From: Xenophilus aerolatus
GTDB lineage: Bacteria; Pseudomonadota; Gammaproteobacteria; Burkholderiales; Burkholderiaceae_C
Direction: 5' to 3'
Length of the DNA: 64,000 nt
Assembly (NCBI GenBank): GCA_029968055.1
Contig: JASCNX010000005.1
Span: 310,001-374,000 of the forward strand
Shown in pieces: positions 45,333 through 54,011 of the stretch. Below the pieces are notes generated by a model. That model was not told the DNA's origin, made no database searches, and saw only the letters and a list, made by a program, of their open reading frames with translations. Position 1 is the first letter of the stretch, and each line of letters opens with the position of its first letter. Both the position numbers and the translations under genes were made by a program.

Positions 45333-46648
45333 CAGGTCTCGCATTCGGCCGCCAGCGCCCGCGGCGCTTGCGCGGGCACCGGACCGGACACCGGCGTGAC
45401 GGTCCTCGGGGCGGGCTGGATCGGCTGCGCCGGAGGGCCGAACATCAGTTGGTCGCGCAGGTCCGCCACCGGGCGGCGTTCGCGCATCAGGTCCAGGTAC
45501 CAGCTGCCTTCGCCCGCATCGCCGTAGAGGCACACGCCCACCAGACGGTCGTCCTCGAGCACCAGCTTGCGGTAGATGCCGCCGGCCGGGTCGCGCAGCA
45601 CGATCGTGTCGGTCCCTTCGCCGCCCATGAAGTCGCCGGCCGAAAAGAGCTCGATGCCGGTCACCTTCAGCCGCAGCGGCGTGAGCGAGCCGCCGTAGCG
45701 GCCGATGCCCATCTGCGCCAGGTGGGTGGCCGCGACGCGGCCCTGCTCGTAGAGCGGTGCCACCAGGCCGTAGGCGATGCCGCGGTGCTGCGCGCATTCG
45801 CCCACGGCATAGATGCGCGGGTCGGTCACGGTCTGCAGCGTGTCGTCGACCACGATGCCGCGCTCGCAGTGCAGGCGCATCTGCTGCGCCAGGGCCACGT
45901 TGGGTCGGATGCCCACGGCCATCACCACCAGGTCCCCAGCGACTTCGCTGCCATCGCCGAAGCACACGGCCTGCACGCGGCCGGTGCCGTCGTCCTGCAA
46001 GGAGCCGGTGCGCGCGCGCAGGCGGAAGGCGATGCCGCGCTGTTCCAGCGCGCGCTGCAGCAGCGCGCCGGCTTCGGCATCGAGCTGCTTGTCCATGGGC
46101 CACGCGTTGCTGTGCACCACCGTCACCTGCATGCCGCGCTGCGCCAGCCCGTTGGCCGCCTCGAGCCCGAGCACGCCGCCGCCGATCACCACCGCGCGGC
46201 GGTGCGTGCGGGCGGCCGCGATCATGGCCTCGGTGTCGGCGATGTCGCGATAGGCGACCACGCCCTGCAGGCCGGCCCCCGGCACGGGCAGCATGAAGGG
46301 GTTGGAGCCGGTCGCCAGCAGCAGGCGGTCGTAGGCGGCCTCGATGACGCGGCCGTCGTCGGCCTCGGCCCGCACCGTGCGGCGGGCGCGGTCCACCGCG
46401 CTCACGCGGCAGCCCGTGTGCAGCGTGATGCCGTGCTGCGCGTACCAGTCACGGGGATGCAGGACGATCTGCTCGATGGTCTTCTCGCCCGCCAGCACCG
46501 GCGACAGCATGATGCGGTTGTAGTTGGGATGCGGCTCGGCACCGAAGACGGTGATGTCGTACAGCCCGGGCGCGAGCCGCAGCAGTTCCTCGACCGTGCG
46601 CATGCCGGCCATGCCGTTGCCGACTACGACGAGCTTCATCTTGCGCAT
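45332..46648 (-). CDS. NAD(P)H-dependent FAD oxidoreductase, nitrate-reductase electron donor
   Basis: A 438-residue pyridine-nucleotide-disulphide-type flavoprotein similar to the N-terminal half of NirB. FAD site KLVVVGNGMAGMRTVEELL; NYNRIMLSPVLAGEK is a NirB/NasB signature; NAD site AVVIGGGVLGLEAANGLA; second FAD motif IYAVGECAQHRG. It lacks the NirB [2Fe-2S], sirohaem and [4Fe-4S] domains, so it is not a nitrite reductase. It lies between the ABC genes and nasA, overlapping nasA by 3 bp, and fits an NasC/NasB-like role of passing electrons from NAD(P)H to NasA. Confidence 0.9.
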   Translation of the reverse strand: MRKMKLVVVGNGMAGMRTVEELLRLAPGLYDITVFGAEPHPNYNRIMLSPVLAGEKTIEQIVLHPRDWYAQHGITLHTGCRVSAVDRARRTVRAEADDGRVIEAAYDRLLLATGSNPFMLPVPGAGLQGVVAYRDIADTEAMIAAARTHRRAVVIGGGVLGLEAANGLAQRGMQVTVVHSNAWPMDKQLDAEAGALLQRALEQRGIAFRLRARTGSLQDDGTGRVQAVCFGDGSEVAGDLVVMAVGIRPNVALAQQMRLHCERGIVVDDTLQTVTDPRIYAVGECAQHRGIAYGLVAPLYEQGRVAATHLAQMGIGRYGGSLTPLRLKVTGIELFSAGDFMGGEGTDTIVLRDPAGGIYRKLVLEDDRLVGVCLYGDAGEGSWYLDLMRERRPVADLRDQLMFGPPAQPIQPAPRTVTPVSGPVPAQAPRALAAECET

Positions 46649-46673
46649 GGCCGGGTCTGCGTGTCGACCGCGT

Positions 46674-47480
46674 TCAGGCGGCCTGCGTCTCGACGTGCGC
46701 CTGGCGCGTGTACAGGAAGTCGATCACGGCCTTGCGGTAGTGCACGTAGTCGCGGTCCTCGGCCAGTTCCACGCGGTTGCGCGGGCGCGGCAGGTCCACG
46801 TGCAGCACCTCGCCGATGGTGGCGGCCGGGCCGTTGGTCATCATGACGATCTTGTCCGAGAGCAGCACTGCCTCGTCCACGTCGTGCGTGACCATCACCA
46901 CCGTGCTGTGCGTCTTCTGCACGATGGCGAGCAATTCGTCCTGCAGCTTGGCGCGCGTGAGCGCATCCAGGGCGCCAAAGGGCTCGTCCATCAGCAGCAC
47001 CTTGGGCTCCATGGCCAGCGCACGGGCGATGCCCACGCGCTGCTTCATGCCACCGGAGATCTCGCCGGGGCGCTTGTGCGTCGCATGCGTGAGGCCCACC
47101 AGCGCCAGCGCCTCGTCGGTGCGCTGCTTGAGCTGCGGCTTGCCCTCGTTGCGACCGAAGACGCGCTCGACGCCCAGGTAGATGTTTTCGAAGCAGGTGA
47201 GCCAGGGCAGCAGCGAATGGTTCTGGAACACCACCGCGCGCTCCGGGCCGGGACCCGAGATCTCCTTGTTGGCGCACAGCAGCACGCCCTGTGTGGGCCG
47301 GGTCAGGCCGGCGATCAGGTTCAGCAGCGTGCTCTTGCCGCAGCCCGAGTGGCCGATCAGCGCGACGAACTCGCCCTTGGCCACGTCGAGCTCGATGTCG
47401 CGCAGCGCGACGAAGCGGCCCTTGGGGGTCTTGAACGCCTGCTCGACGTTCTGGATCTGGATGTACTTGGAATCGGTCAT
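46674..47480 (-). CDS. nrtC: nitrate ABC transporter ATP-binding protein
   Basis: A 268-residue ATPase: Walker A GHSGCGKST, signature ISGGMKQR, Walker B VLLMDEPFGALD and His-loop VMVTHDVDEAVLLSD. It lacks the NrtA-like C-terminal domain of cyanobacterial NrtC, so it is an NrtD/NasD-type single-domain ATPase. The ATG at 47480 has AGGAG upstream. Hairpin copy 3 separates it from nrtB. It powers nitrate/nitrite import. Confidence 0.93.
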   Translation of the reverse strand: MTDSKYIQIQNVEQAFKTPKGRFVALRDIELDVAKGEFVALIGHSGCGKSTLLNLIAGLTRPTQGVLLCANKEISGPGPERAVVFQNHSLLPWLTCFENIYLGVERVFGRNEGKPQLKQRTDEALALVGLTHATHKRPGEISGGMKQRVGIARALAMEPKVLLMDEPFGALDALTRAKLQDELLAIVQKTHSTVVMVTHDVDEAVLLSDKIVMMTNGPAATIGEVLHVDLPRPRNRVELAEDRDYVHYRKAVIDFLYTRQAHVETQAA

Positions 47481-47501
47481 GGGAATGCTCCTCAGAGATA
47501 C

Positions 47502-47619
47502 GGATACCGGACGCAGAGGACGCAAAGGTTTCGCAAAGGGCGCAGAAAAATCAGAAAAGATGTCTTGGACTCTTTTGCGACTTCTGCGAAACCTTTGCGA
47601 CTTCTGCGTCCGGAAGTCC
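47502..47619. repeat. hairpin element, copy 3
   Basis: Left arm about 47502-47548, right arm about 47573-47619. The arms share the CGGACGCAG...GCAAAGGTTTCGCA core but are less perfect than in copies 1 and 2. On the minus strand it begins 5 bp after the nrtB stop codon and ends shortly before the nrtC ribosome site. Confidence 0.8.
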
Positions 47620-47624
47620 GAATT

Positions 47625-48557
47625 TCAGGACTTCACTTCCTCGAACGTGAAAGCCGATGCGAGCTTGATCAGCGCGTACTCGAGCACGAGCCCGACGATG
47701 CCGATGACGAAGATCGCGATGATGATGTTCTTGACGTTGAGGTTGTTCCACTCGTCCCACACCCAGAAGCCGATGCCCACGCCGCCGGTCAGCATCTCGG
47801 CAGCGACGATCACCAGCCAGGCGGTGCCGACGGCCAGGCGCACGCCGGTGAGCATGTAGGGCAGCACGGCGGGGAAGAGGATCTTGGTGACGATCTTCCA
47901 TTCGGAGAGGTTGAGCACGCGCGCCACGTTCATGTAGTCGCTGGGCACGCGCTGCACGCCGACCGCGGTGTTGATGATCATGGGCCAGATCGAGCAGATG
48001 AAGATGGTCCAGATGGCGGCCGGGTTGGCGCCCTTGAAGACCAGCAGACCGATCGGCAGCCACGCCAGCGGCGAGACCGGGCGCAGCAGGCTGATGAGCG
48101 GGTTGAACATGCGCGACAGGAACGAGAAGCGCCCGATGGCGAAGCCCGCCGGGATGCCCACCAGCGCCGCCAGCCCGAAGCCCAGTGCCACGCGCTTGAG
48201 CGAAGAGAGCACGTTCCAGCCAACGCCCTGGTCGTTCGGGCCGTTGCTGTAGAACGGGTCGCTGAACACTGTGACCGCCTGCTTCCAGGTCTCGGCCGGG
48301 CCGGGGAAGGAGCCGCCGCTCTGCAGCGACACGGCCTCCCAGATCAGCAGCAGCAGGCCGAAGCCCATGGCCGGCGGCAGCACGCGCAGCCAGAGGCCGC
48401 TGAAGTCCCGGGCGGCCTTCTGCGCTGGCGCGGCGGCGGCCTCCTGGGGTGGGGTGTCGATGGGCACGGCCTTGAGCAAAGGCTTGGCCGGGGCGGCGGC
48501 AGGCATGTCGGTGCGGGTGTCCGCATCGAGCGGGAGGTGGAAAACGGCGGCGACCAT
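47625..48557 (-). CDS. nrtB: nitrate ABC transporter permease
   Basis: A 310-residue permease with about six membrane segments after a ~50-residue cytosolic N-terminus (Pro/Ala rich). The EAA loop is DYMNVARVLNLSEWKIVTKILFPAVLPY, and the segment SPLAWLPIGLLVFKGANPAAIWTIFICSIWP is the NrtB signature. It comes 39 bp after nrtA. The ATG at 48557 is used; an internal Met at residue 18 is an alternative. Confidence 0.93.
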   Translation of the reverse strand: MVAAVFHLPLDADTRTDMPAAAPAKPLLKAVPIDTPPQEAAAAPAQKAARDFSGLWLRVLPPAMGFGLLLLIWEAVSLQSGGSFPGPAETWKQAVTVFSDPFYSNGPNDQGVGWNVLSSLKRVALGFGLAALVGIPAGFAIGRFSFLSRMFNPLISLLRPVSPLAWLPIGLLVFKGANPAAIWTIFICSIWPMIINTAVGVQRVPSDYMNVARVLNLSEWKIVTKILFPAVLPYMLTGVRLAVGTAWLVIVAAEMLTGGVGIGFWVWDEWNNLNVKNIIIAIFVIGIVGLVLEYALIKLASAFTFEEVKS

Positions 48558-48596
48558 GGGGGACTCCGTGAGGTTTGTGAGGTGTGAAGAGGGCGA

Positions 48597-49847
48597 TCAG
48601 CCCATCTGGACCTTGAAGGACTCGGCGTACTTCTTCGGGTCCTTGCCGTCCCAGACCACGCCGTCCATCAGCTTGCTGCTGCGCATCGGGCTGGCGGGCA
48701 CGGGGGTCTTGGTGGCGGCGGCGGCCTGCTTGTACAGGTCGATTCGGTTGATCTCGGTGGCGACCTTCAGGTAGTCGGGATGCTCCTTGAGCAGGCCCCA
48801 GCGCTTGTGCTGCGTGAGGAACCACATGCCGTCCGAGAGGTACGGGAAGGTCACCGCGCCGTCGGCGTAGAACTTCATGTGGTTGGGGTCGTCCCAGTTC
48901 TTGCCCAGGCCGTTGGTGTAGCGGCCCAGGATGCGCTGGTTGATCGCGTCGACGCTGGTGTTGACGTAGCTCTTGTCGGCGATGGTCTCGGCCATCTTGT
49001 TCTTGTTCTGCAGGCCGGCATCGATCCACTTGCTCGCCTCGAGGATCGCGGCCGTCACGGCGCGCGCCGTGTTGGGGTACTTCTTCGTGAACTCGGCCGT
49101 GGTGCCCAGCACCTTCTCGGGGTGGTCCTTCCAGATGTCCTGCGTGGTGATGGCGGTGATGCCGATGCCGTCCATGATGGCGCGCTGGCCCCAGGGCTCG
49201 CCCACGCAGAAGCCGTCCATGTTGCCCACGCGCATGTTGGCCACCATCTGCGGCGGCGGCACCACGATGGACTTGGCGTCCTTCATCGGGTTGATGCCGC
49301 TGGCCGCCAGCCAGTAGTAGAGCCACATCGCGTGCGTGCCGGTGGGGAAGGTTTGCGCGAAGGTGTATTCGCGCTTCTCGGCGGCCATCAGCTTGGCGAG
49401 CGAGGGGCCGTCCACCGCGCCCTTGTCGGCCAGCTTCTTTGACAGCGTGATGGCCTGGCCGTTGTTGTTGAGGGTCATGAGCACAGCCATGTCCTTCTTG
49501 GGGCCGCCGATGCCGACGTGCACCCCGTACACCAGGCCGTAGAGCACGTGGGCGAAGTCCAGCTCGCCGTTGACCAGCTTGTCGCGCACGCCGGCCCAGC
49601 TCGCCTCCTTGCTGGGCACGATTTTCACGCCGTACTTCTTGTCGATGCCCAGCACCGAGGCCATGACGACGCTGGCGCAGTCGGTCAGGGGGATGAAGCC
49701 GATCTTCACCTCCTCCTTCTCGGGCTTGTCGGAGCCCTGCGCCCAGACGGCGGCGCGCAGGGCAGGGTCGATGCCGACGGCGCCGGCGGCCGCGGCCTTG
49801 AGCACGGTGCGGCGGCTGAGCTTGCTGGGGATGAGGGATTCGGTCAT
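48597..49847 (-). CDS. nrtA: nitrate ABC transporter substrate-binding protein
   Basis: A 416-residue periplasmic nitrate-binding protein. The N-terminus LSRRTVLKAAAAGAVG is a twin-arginine signal. Family blocks are IGFIPLTDCASVVMASVLGIDKKYG, PPQMVANMRVGNMDGFCVGEPWGQRAI and DKSYVNTSVDAINQRILGRY. The ATG at 49847 is chosen over an open frame running to 50030 because the leader there contains the terminator and ANTAR hairpins. It is the first structural gene of the nas operon. Confidence 0.95.
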   Translation of the reverse strand: MTESLIPSKLSRRTVLKAAAAGAVGIDPALRAAVWAQGSDKPEKEEVKIGFIPLTDCASVVMASVLGIDKKYGVKIVPSKEASWAGVRDKLVNGELDFAHVLYGLVYGVHVGIGGPKKDMAVLMTLNNNGQAITLSKKLADKGAVDGPSLAKLMAAEKREYTFAQTFPTGTHAMWLYYWLAASGINPMKDAKSIVVPPPQMVANMRVGNMDGFCVGEPWGQRAIMDGIGITAITTQDIWKDHPEKVLGTTAEFTKKYPNTARAVTAAILEASKWIDAGLQNKNKMAETIADKSYVNTSVDAINQRILGRYTNGLGKNWDDPNHMKFYADGAVTFPYLSDGMWFLTQHKRWGLLKEHPDYLKVATEINRIDLYKQAAAATKTPVPASPMRSSKLMDGVVWDGKDPKKYAESFKVQMG

Positions 49848-49895
49848 GGGGCCAACTCCAGTCGAGGAAGGGATGGGCGAAGCGGAAGACGAAAA

Positions 49896-49967
49896 CAAAA
49901 AAGGCGTCCTCAGCACGCAGGGGCCGTCGCATGTCGCGAGCAGCCCTTGCGGGTCGAGGACGCCTTT
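49896..49967 (-). terminator. leader terminator of the nitrate operon (NasR-controlled)
   Basis: On the minus strand AAAGGCGTCCTC (49967-49956) pairs perfectly with GAGGACGCCTTT (49911-49900), followed by a T run to 49897. It lies between the sigma-54 promoter and nrtA, so default transcription would stop before the structural genes. Its 5' arm includes the hexaloop and 3' strand of the second ANTAR hairpin, making the two structures mutually exclusive. Confidence 0.88.
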
Positions 49968-50002
49968 GTCCGGGTCGGTGGGCCGCACCCGCCTTTGGAT
50001 GC
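49958..50002 (-). promoter_or_regulatory. ANTAR dual-hexaloop RNA (NasR target)
   Basis: On the minus strand hairpin P1 (50002-49985) is GCATCC-AAAGGC-GGGTGC and P2 (49971-49958) is GGAC-AAAGGC-GTCC, separated by 13 nt. Both loops are six nt, with A at position 1 and G at position 4, the ANTAR recognition rule, and they are identical. P2 shares its 3' side with the terminator stem. NasR binding would hold P2 and allow read-through. Confidence 0.85.
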
Positions 50003-50041
50003 CGCCTGCCTGGGACCGTCGCCGGTCCATGGGAGTGTTGA

Positions 50042-50058
50042 TTGCAAACGCCGTGCCA
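50042..50058 (-). promoter_or_regulatory. sigma-54 promoter of the nitrate operon
   Basis: The minus strand reads TGGCAC-GGCGT-TTGCAA, a match to all conserved sigma-54 positions with the GG and GC doublets 12 bp apart. Transcription would start near 50032, giving a ~185-nt leader that contains P1, P2 and the terminator. Confidence 0.9.
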
Positions 50059-50078
50059 GGGATCGAAAGCTGCGGTCC

Positions 50079-50101
50079 GCTATGAAATCAATAGCTGCCC
50101 G
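50079..50101. repeat. 23-bp stem-loop repeat, copy 2
   Basis: GCTAT-GAAATCA-ATAGC followed by TGCCCG, the same arms and tail as the copy at 8214-8236. It lies between the NtrC-like sites and the sigma-54 promoter. Confidence 0.6.
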
Positions 50102-50161
50102 CCCACGCAACATGGGCCCTGCAGGCCGATTTCGCTTGAGACGGAGCCGGGCGCACTCGCA

Positions 50162-50195
50162 GCACGCATGTTGTGCGGCGCACCAAATCAGGTGC
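50162..50195. promoter_or_regulatory. tandem NtrC-like enhancer sites
   Basis: GCAC-N7-GTGC at 50162-50176 and GCACC-N6-GGTGC at 50180-50195 resemble the NtrC consensus TGCACC-N5-GGTGCA (the second is 1 bp longer). Their centres fall at about -137 and -156 from the predicted sigma-54 start, the usual enhancer distance. They lie just downstream of the nasR stop codon. Confidence 0.65.
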
Positions 50196-50200
50196 AGGAC

Positions 50201-51559
50201 TCAGTGCCCGGGCAGGAACTCGGCCATCGCGAGCACCGATTCGGCGACCTCCACCAGCCGCCGGTTCTGGTTCATCGCGGTCTGGCGCAGCATCTTGTGC
50301 GCCTCTTCCTCGCTGAGGCGCCGGTGCGCCATCAGCAGGCCCTTGGCGCGCTCGACCACCTTGCGTTCGTTCAGGCTGGCGCGCACCGTGGCCAGCTCGT
50401 CGCTCATCGCCTGCAGGCGGCGCGACTGCTCCTGCACCATGTCGAGCACGGAGCGCTCGAGGTGCCGGCCATAGCGCGAGCCGGCCGTGCCCGAGGCATC
50501 GGCGAGTTCGTCGCCGCCCGGCACCGGCGCGGCGTCGAAGAAGCCCGCCGGCATCGGCGCGTCGGCTCCCGTGCCCTGGGCCTGCACCGTGGCCAGCAGC
50601 GCCTCGTATTGGGCGAGCTCGGCGCGTGCCTGCGCCGTCTTGCGCTCGCACAGGCCGCGCAGTTCGTCGGCCAGGCGGTCCTCCACCCGTCGCATGGCGT
50701 CGATGCGGCGCGTGCAGCAGTCGAACCACACGGGCCCGAGGTCGGGCACGAGCGTGCCGCCGGGCGCCGCGCAGCCGATGCGCCGCAGGCGCTCCAGCTC
50801 GGCCGTGCCGGCCCCGTCCTGCAACTGCTGCCAAAGCGCGCGCAGTGCCTCGTCGGCGAATTCGGTGAAGACCTCGAAGCAGCGCTCCTGCGATTCGATC
50901 AGGTGCAGCCACTGCTGGCGCTGGGCGTCGTCGTTGCGACCGCGCGTGAAGGCGGCGGCGCCGAAAGCGCGCTCCTGGCCCGCCAGCTCCTTGCCCTGCA
51001 TGAAGTTGAACATCGCGACCAGCCAGCGCGAGATCTGCGGGTCGGTGGCGCCATCGGCGGCCTCGAAGACCAGCGCCAGCAGTCCGGCGATCAGCTTCAC
51101 GAACGCGGCGGTGGCCTCGGCAGGCGGCATCTTCAGGGTCGCGATGCGGGCGCGCAAGGCGGGCAGGCCGTCCAGCCCCGGCAGCACCCACGCCACGCGG
51201 CTGAACAGGCGCGCGCCGTTGCCCAGGTGCTGCGGCTCGTGCTGCAGCGCGTCCAGGGCGCTACGCACCTCCTGTGCGACGGTCTCGCAGGCGGCGATCT
51301 GCTGCAGGCGCTGTTCGGCGAAGCGCGTGCCGCCGGAGCCGATGAAGACATTGGAGATGCCGCGCTCCTTCTGCAGCGCGTGCACCAGCAGGCCGATGGT
51401 GCCGACCAGCGCGCTGGTGCGGCTGAGCTGGTCGAGTTCATCGATCTCGCAACGGCGTGCGGCGACGAGGAAGGTGAGGCCGGAGGTCATGAGGAGGTCG
51501 TGCAGTCGTGGAGCGATCCGCCCGTCGCGCGGCCGCTGGCTGTACCGTGCAAATTCCAT
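50201..51559 (-). CDS. nasR: NasR-type nitrate-responsive antiterminator (NIT + ANTAR)
   Basis: A 452-residue cytosolic regulator. Residues ~40-300 form a NIT nitrate/nitrite-sensing helical domain ([30 protein letters not shown] is its signature start). The C-terminus (~385-445) is an ANTAR RNA-binding domain ([40 protein letters not shown]). It would bind the paired hexaloop hairpins in the nrtA leader and prevent termination when nitrate is present. It is directly upstream of its target on the same strand. The ATG at 51559 lies 40 bp from the divergent tsaD; a Met at residue 24 is an alternative. Confidence 0.93.
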   Translation of the reverse strand: MEFARYSQRPRDGRIAPRLHDLLMTSGLTFLVAARRCEIDELDQLSRTSALVGTIGLLVHALQKERGISNVFIGSGGTRFAEQRLQQIAACETVAQEVRSALDALQHEPQHLGNGARLFSRVAWVLPGLDGLPALRARIATLKMPPAEATAAFVKLIAGLLALVFEAADGATDPQISRWLVAMFNFMQGKELAGQERAFGAAAFTRGRNDDAQRQQWLHLIESQERCFEVFTEFADEALRALWQQLQDGAGTAELERLRRIGCAAPGGTLVPDLGPVWFDCCTRRIDAMRRVEDRLADELRGLCERKTAQARAELAQYEALLATVQAQGTGADAPMPAGFFDAAPVPGGDELADASGTAGSRYGRHLERSVLDMVQEQSRRLQAMSDELATVRASLNERKVVERAKGLLMAHRRLSEEEAHKMLRQTAMNQNRRLVEVAESVLAMAEFLPGH

Positions 51560-51587
51560 GCCCCGAGTTGGGGCGGTGCGCGCTCCC

Positions 51588-51593
51588 TACACT
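51588..51593 (+). promoter_or_regulatory. -10-like box of tsaD
   Basis: TACACT ends 6 bp before the tsaD ATG, so transcription would begin at or next to the start codon, giving a leaderless mRNA. No good -35 is seen at 17 bp. Confidence 0.4.
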
Positions 51594-51599
51594 AGCCGC

Positions 51600-52637
51600 A
51601 TGCGAATCCTGGGCATCGAATCCTCCTGCGACGAGACCGGCGTGGCGCTGGTGGAGAGTGGCGCCACCGGTGTTCCGCGTCTCCTTGCCCACGCGCTGCA
51701 CAGCCAGATCGCCATGCACCAGGCCTACGGCGGCGTGGTGCCCGAACTGGCCAGCCGGGACCACATCCGCCGCGTGCTGCCCCTGACCGAGCAGGTGCTC
51801 GGCGATGCGGGCGTGGGCCGCGATGCGATCGACGTGGTGGCCTACACGCGCGGGCCCGGGCTGGCCGGCGCGTTGCTGGTCGGCGCGGGCGTGGCCTGCG
51901 CGCTCGGGATGGCGCTGGAGCGGCCCGTGCTGGGCGTGCATCACCTCGAGGGGCACCTGCTGTCGCCCTTCCTCAGCGCCGATCCGCCCGAATTTCCGTT
52001 CGTCGCCCTGCTGGTGTCGGGCGGCCACACGCAGCTCATGCGTGTGGAAGGGGTGGGGCGCTACGAGATCCTCGGCGAGACCATCGACGATGCAGCCGGC
52101 GAGGCCTTCGACAAGAGCGCCAAGCTGATGGGCCTGCCGTACCCGGGCGGGCCCTGGCTGGCGAAGCTGGCCGAGGGCGGCGACCCCGAAGCCTTCAGGC
52201 TGCCGCGCCCCTTGCTGCACAGCGGCGACCTGGATTTTTCCTTTGCGGGGCTCAAGACGGCCGTGCTGACCCAGGCGAAGAAGCTGGGCGACCAGTTGGA
52301 GGCCCGCAAGGCCGACCTCGCGGCCTCGACCCAGGCCGCGATCGTGGAGGTGCTGTTGCGCAAATCGCTGGCCGCCCTGGACGAGACCGGCATGAACCGC
52401 CTGGTGGTCGCCGGAGGCGTGGGCGCCAACCGGCTGCTGCGCAGCCAGCTCGACGCCGCCTGCGGCCGGCGCCGGGTGCGCGTGCACTACCCCGAGCTGC
52501 ACCTGTGCACCGACAACGGCGCCATGATCGCCATGGCCGCGGCGATGCGGCTGCAGGCGGGGCTGGAGCAGGCGAGCGCGCGCTACGCCTTCGACGTCAG
52601 GCCGCGCTGGGCATTGGACTCGCTGCCAGCGGCGTAG
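51600..52637 (+). CDS. tsaD: tRNA N6-threonylcarbamoyltransferase subunit
   Basis: A 345-residue Kae1/TsaD protein needed for t6A37 in ANN-decoding tRNAs. It starts [18 protein letters not shown], has the metal-binding [11 protein letters not shown] (H115/H119), the nucleotide loops [10 protein letters not shown] and [10 protein letters not shown], and the C-terminal [11 protein letters not shown] with the third metal ligand Asp. The frame is open upstream to 50487 but antisense to nasR; the ATG at 51600 is the family start. No ribosome site is visible, which fits a leaderless message. Confidence 0.97.
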   Translation: MRILGIESSCDETGVALVESGATGVPRLLAHALHSQIAMHQAYGGVVPELASRDHIRRVLPLTEQVLGDAGVGRDAIDVVAYTRGPGLAGALLVGAGVACALGMALERPVLGVHHLEGHLLSPFLSADPPEFPFVALLVSGGHTQLMRVEGVGRYEILGETIDDAAGEAFDKSAKLMGLPYPGGPWLAKLAEGGDPEAFRLPRPLLHSGDLDFSFAGLKTAVLTQAKKLGDQLEARKADLAASTQAAIVEVLLRKSLAALDETGMNRLVVAGGVGANRLLRSQLDAACGRRRVRVHYPELHLCTDNGAMIAMAAAMRLQAGLEQASARYAFDVRPRWALDSLPAA

Positions 52638-53325
52638 CGGCGCCGCGCACGCCGGCGGGCAGCGGCAGCACGTCGAGCATCTTGCGCCACAGGCGCGACC
52701 ACTGCGGCCAGTCGTGCCCGCCTTCGGTGGTGAAGACGCGGTCCTGGGGCAGCGCGTCGGCCAGAAGCTGGTGGTTGGAGGCGAAGCGGTCGGCCAGGCC
52801 GAAGCCGAGGTACAGGGGCGGCAGTTCCTTCGGCGGCATGGCGTGCGCGTACTGCTGCAGCCAGGGCCACAGGCGCCGGTCGACCTCCTCGTCGGGCAGC
52901 GGGCCGGTGGGCGCCTTCCAGGCGCGCAGGCCGCCGGCCTTGTGGATCTCGGCCGCCAACGGGCGACGGCCCAGGTAGGGGGCCAGCGCCACGATGCCCT
53001 GCACCGAGCCGGGCCGGGCCAGCTGGTGGATCAGGGCGCCGAAGCCGCCGATCGAAATGCCGACCAGCCAGATCGACTCGTAACCGAGCGCGCGGGCCGG
53101 CTCGATCACGTCCTTCTGCATGTGCTCGGTGAAGGTCTGGTCGTAGTAGTAGGACACGTTGGCATCCACCAGCATGACGTCGGCCGCCACTTCGCGCTCC
53201 TGGATCGCACTGACGAAGCCCTCGCGCTCGAACTCATCGGGCGCGAGGAAGGCACCGGGGAGAAAGACCAGCAAGACATCGGAACGCTGGCCGTCCGCGC
53301 GCGTTACCTTGAGGTGTGTATCCAT
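52597..53325 (-). CDS. alpha/beta hydrolase
   Basis: A 242-residue protein with a beta-strand start [17 protein letters not shown], nucleophile elbow [16 protein letters not shown] and the C-terminal [15 protein letters not shown] containing the likely catalytic His. It resembles small cytosolic esterases/thioesterases. Its 3' end overlaps the tsaD end by 41 bp in convergent orientation. Substrate unknown. Confidence 0.82.
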   Translation of the reverse strand: MDTHLKVTRADGQRSDVLLVFLPGAFLAPDEFEREGFVSAIQEREVAADVMLVDANVSYYYDQTFTEHMQKDVIEPARALGYESIWLVGISIGGFGALIHQLARPGSVQGIVALAPYLGRRPLAAEIHKAGGLRAWKAPTGPLPDEEVDRRLWPWLQQYAHAMPPKELPPLYLGFGLADRFASNHQLLADALPQDRVFTTEGGHDWPQWSRLWRKMLDVLPLPAGVRGAATPLAASPMPSAA

Positions 53326-53461
53326 AGGTATCCTAGCCGGCGTGGATACCTTTGTTTGCTACCTAGCAAAACCATTGTCCGAACGCCGAAAGTGGTGGGC
53401 AAATGTCAGAAATCGCCGCGATCATGTGACGGATTTCTCACTAATTTTGCGTTCGGAAAAG

Positions 53462-53492
53462 AAAAAGGCCGGAAACGACGTGTTACCGGCCT
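53462..53492 (-). terminator. intrinsic terminator of hsp20
   Basis: On the minus strand AGGCCGG (53492-53486) pairs with CCGGCCT (53472-53466) and is followed by TTTTT to 53462. Confidence 0.8.
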
Positions 53493-53510
53493 GAATGAAC
53501 TCAAAAGTTT

Positions 53511-53885
53511 TCAGCTGATCGCGAGATTCACCACCTTGCTGATCGGCTCGAGCTTGGCCAAGCGCAGCGTGAGCACGCCGTTTTCGAGCTTGGCTTCGCT
53601 CGCGGCAGCGTCGATGTCCTGCGGCAGCTCATAGGCGGCCTTGAACTGGCGCGGGGCCTCGGCACGGGTCTCGATGCGGACCACGGCGCCTTCGATGCCG
53701 ATCTGCAGGTCCTCACGCGCAACGCCGGGCACGTCCAGGCGCAGCGTCCAGGCCTTGTCGTCCTGCTCGACGTTCAGGGAGCGGCGTGCGCTGTCGAAGG
53801 TGTCGTTGACGAAACGCTCGAAGTTGCGGTCGAAGGCGCGGGGCGAGACGAATGCGCGGCTGCGCAGGGCGGGTGTGAAGAACAT
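53511..53885 (-). CDS. Hsp20/alpha-crystallin small heat-shock protein
   Basis: A 124-residue ATP-independent holdase. The alpha-crystallin domain spans roughly residues 35-124 (WTLRLDVPGVAREDLQIGIEGAVVRIETRAEAP; the later ENGVLTLRLAKLEPISKVV matches the conserved GVLTLxLPK). It lacks the C-terminal IxI extension beyond the domain apart from VVNLAIS. The ATG at 53885 has AGGAG upstream. Expression is probably heat-inducible, but I could not confirm a sigma-32 promoter; a TTTTGAAA lies about 80 bp upstream. Confidence 0.88.
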   Translation of the reverse strand: MFFTPALRSRAFVSPRAFDRNFERFVNDTFDSARRSLNVEQDDKAWTLRLDVPGVAREDLQIGIEGAVVRIETRAEAPRQFKAAYELPQDIDAAASEAKLENGVLTLRLAKLEPISKVVNLAIS

Positions 53886-54011
53886 GGTGGCAATCTCCTG
53901 GAATGAACACGGAGGGGACATGGAATGTGTGTCCCTTACACTGCGCGGCCTTTCAAAACGTGAGCGCCGCTTGAGCACCATCTAGGGCGTGCCGCGTGGC
54001 GTTTCAAGGGA

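Noticed and set aside
42357-45527. 1056-codon open frame on the + strand
   Set aside because: It is antisense to the well-supported nitrate reductase gene and has no recognisable domain.
48597-50030. Longer nrtA starting at 50030
   Set aside because: The extension would be translated through the ANTAR hairpins and terminator, and it precedes a complete twin-arginine signal starting at 49847.
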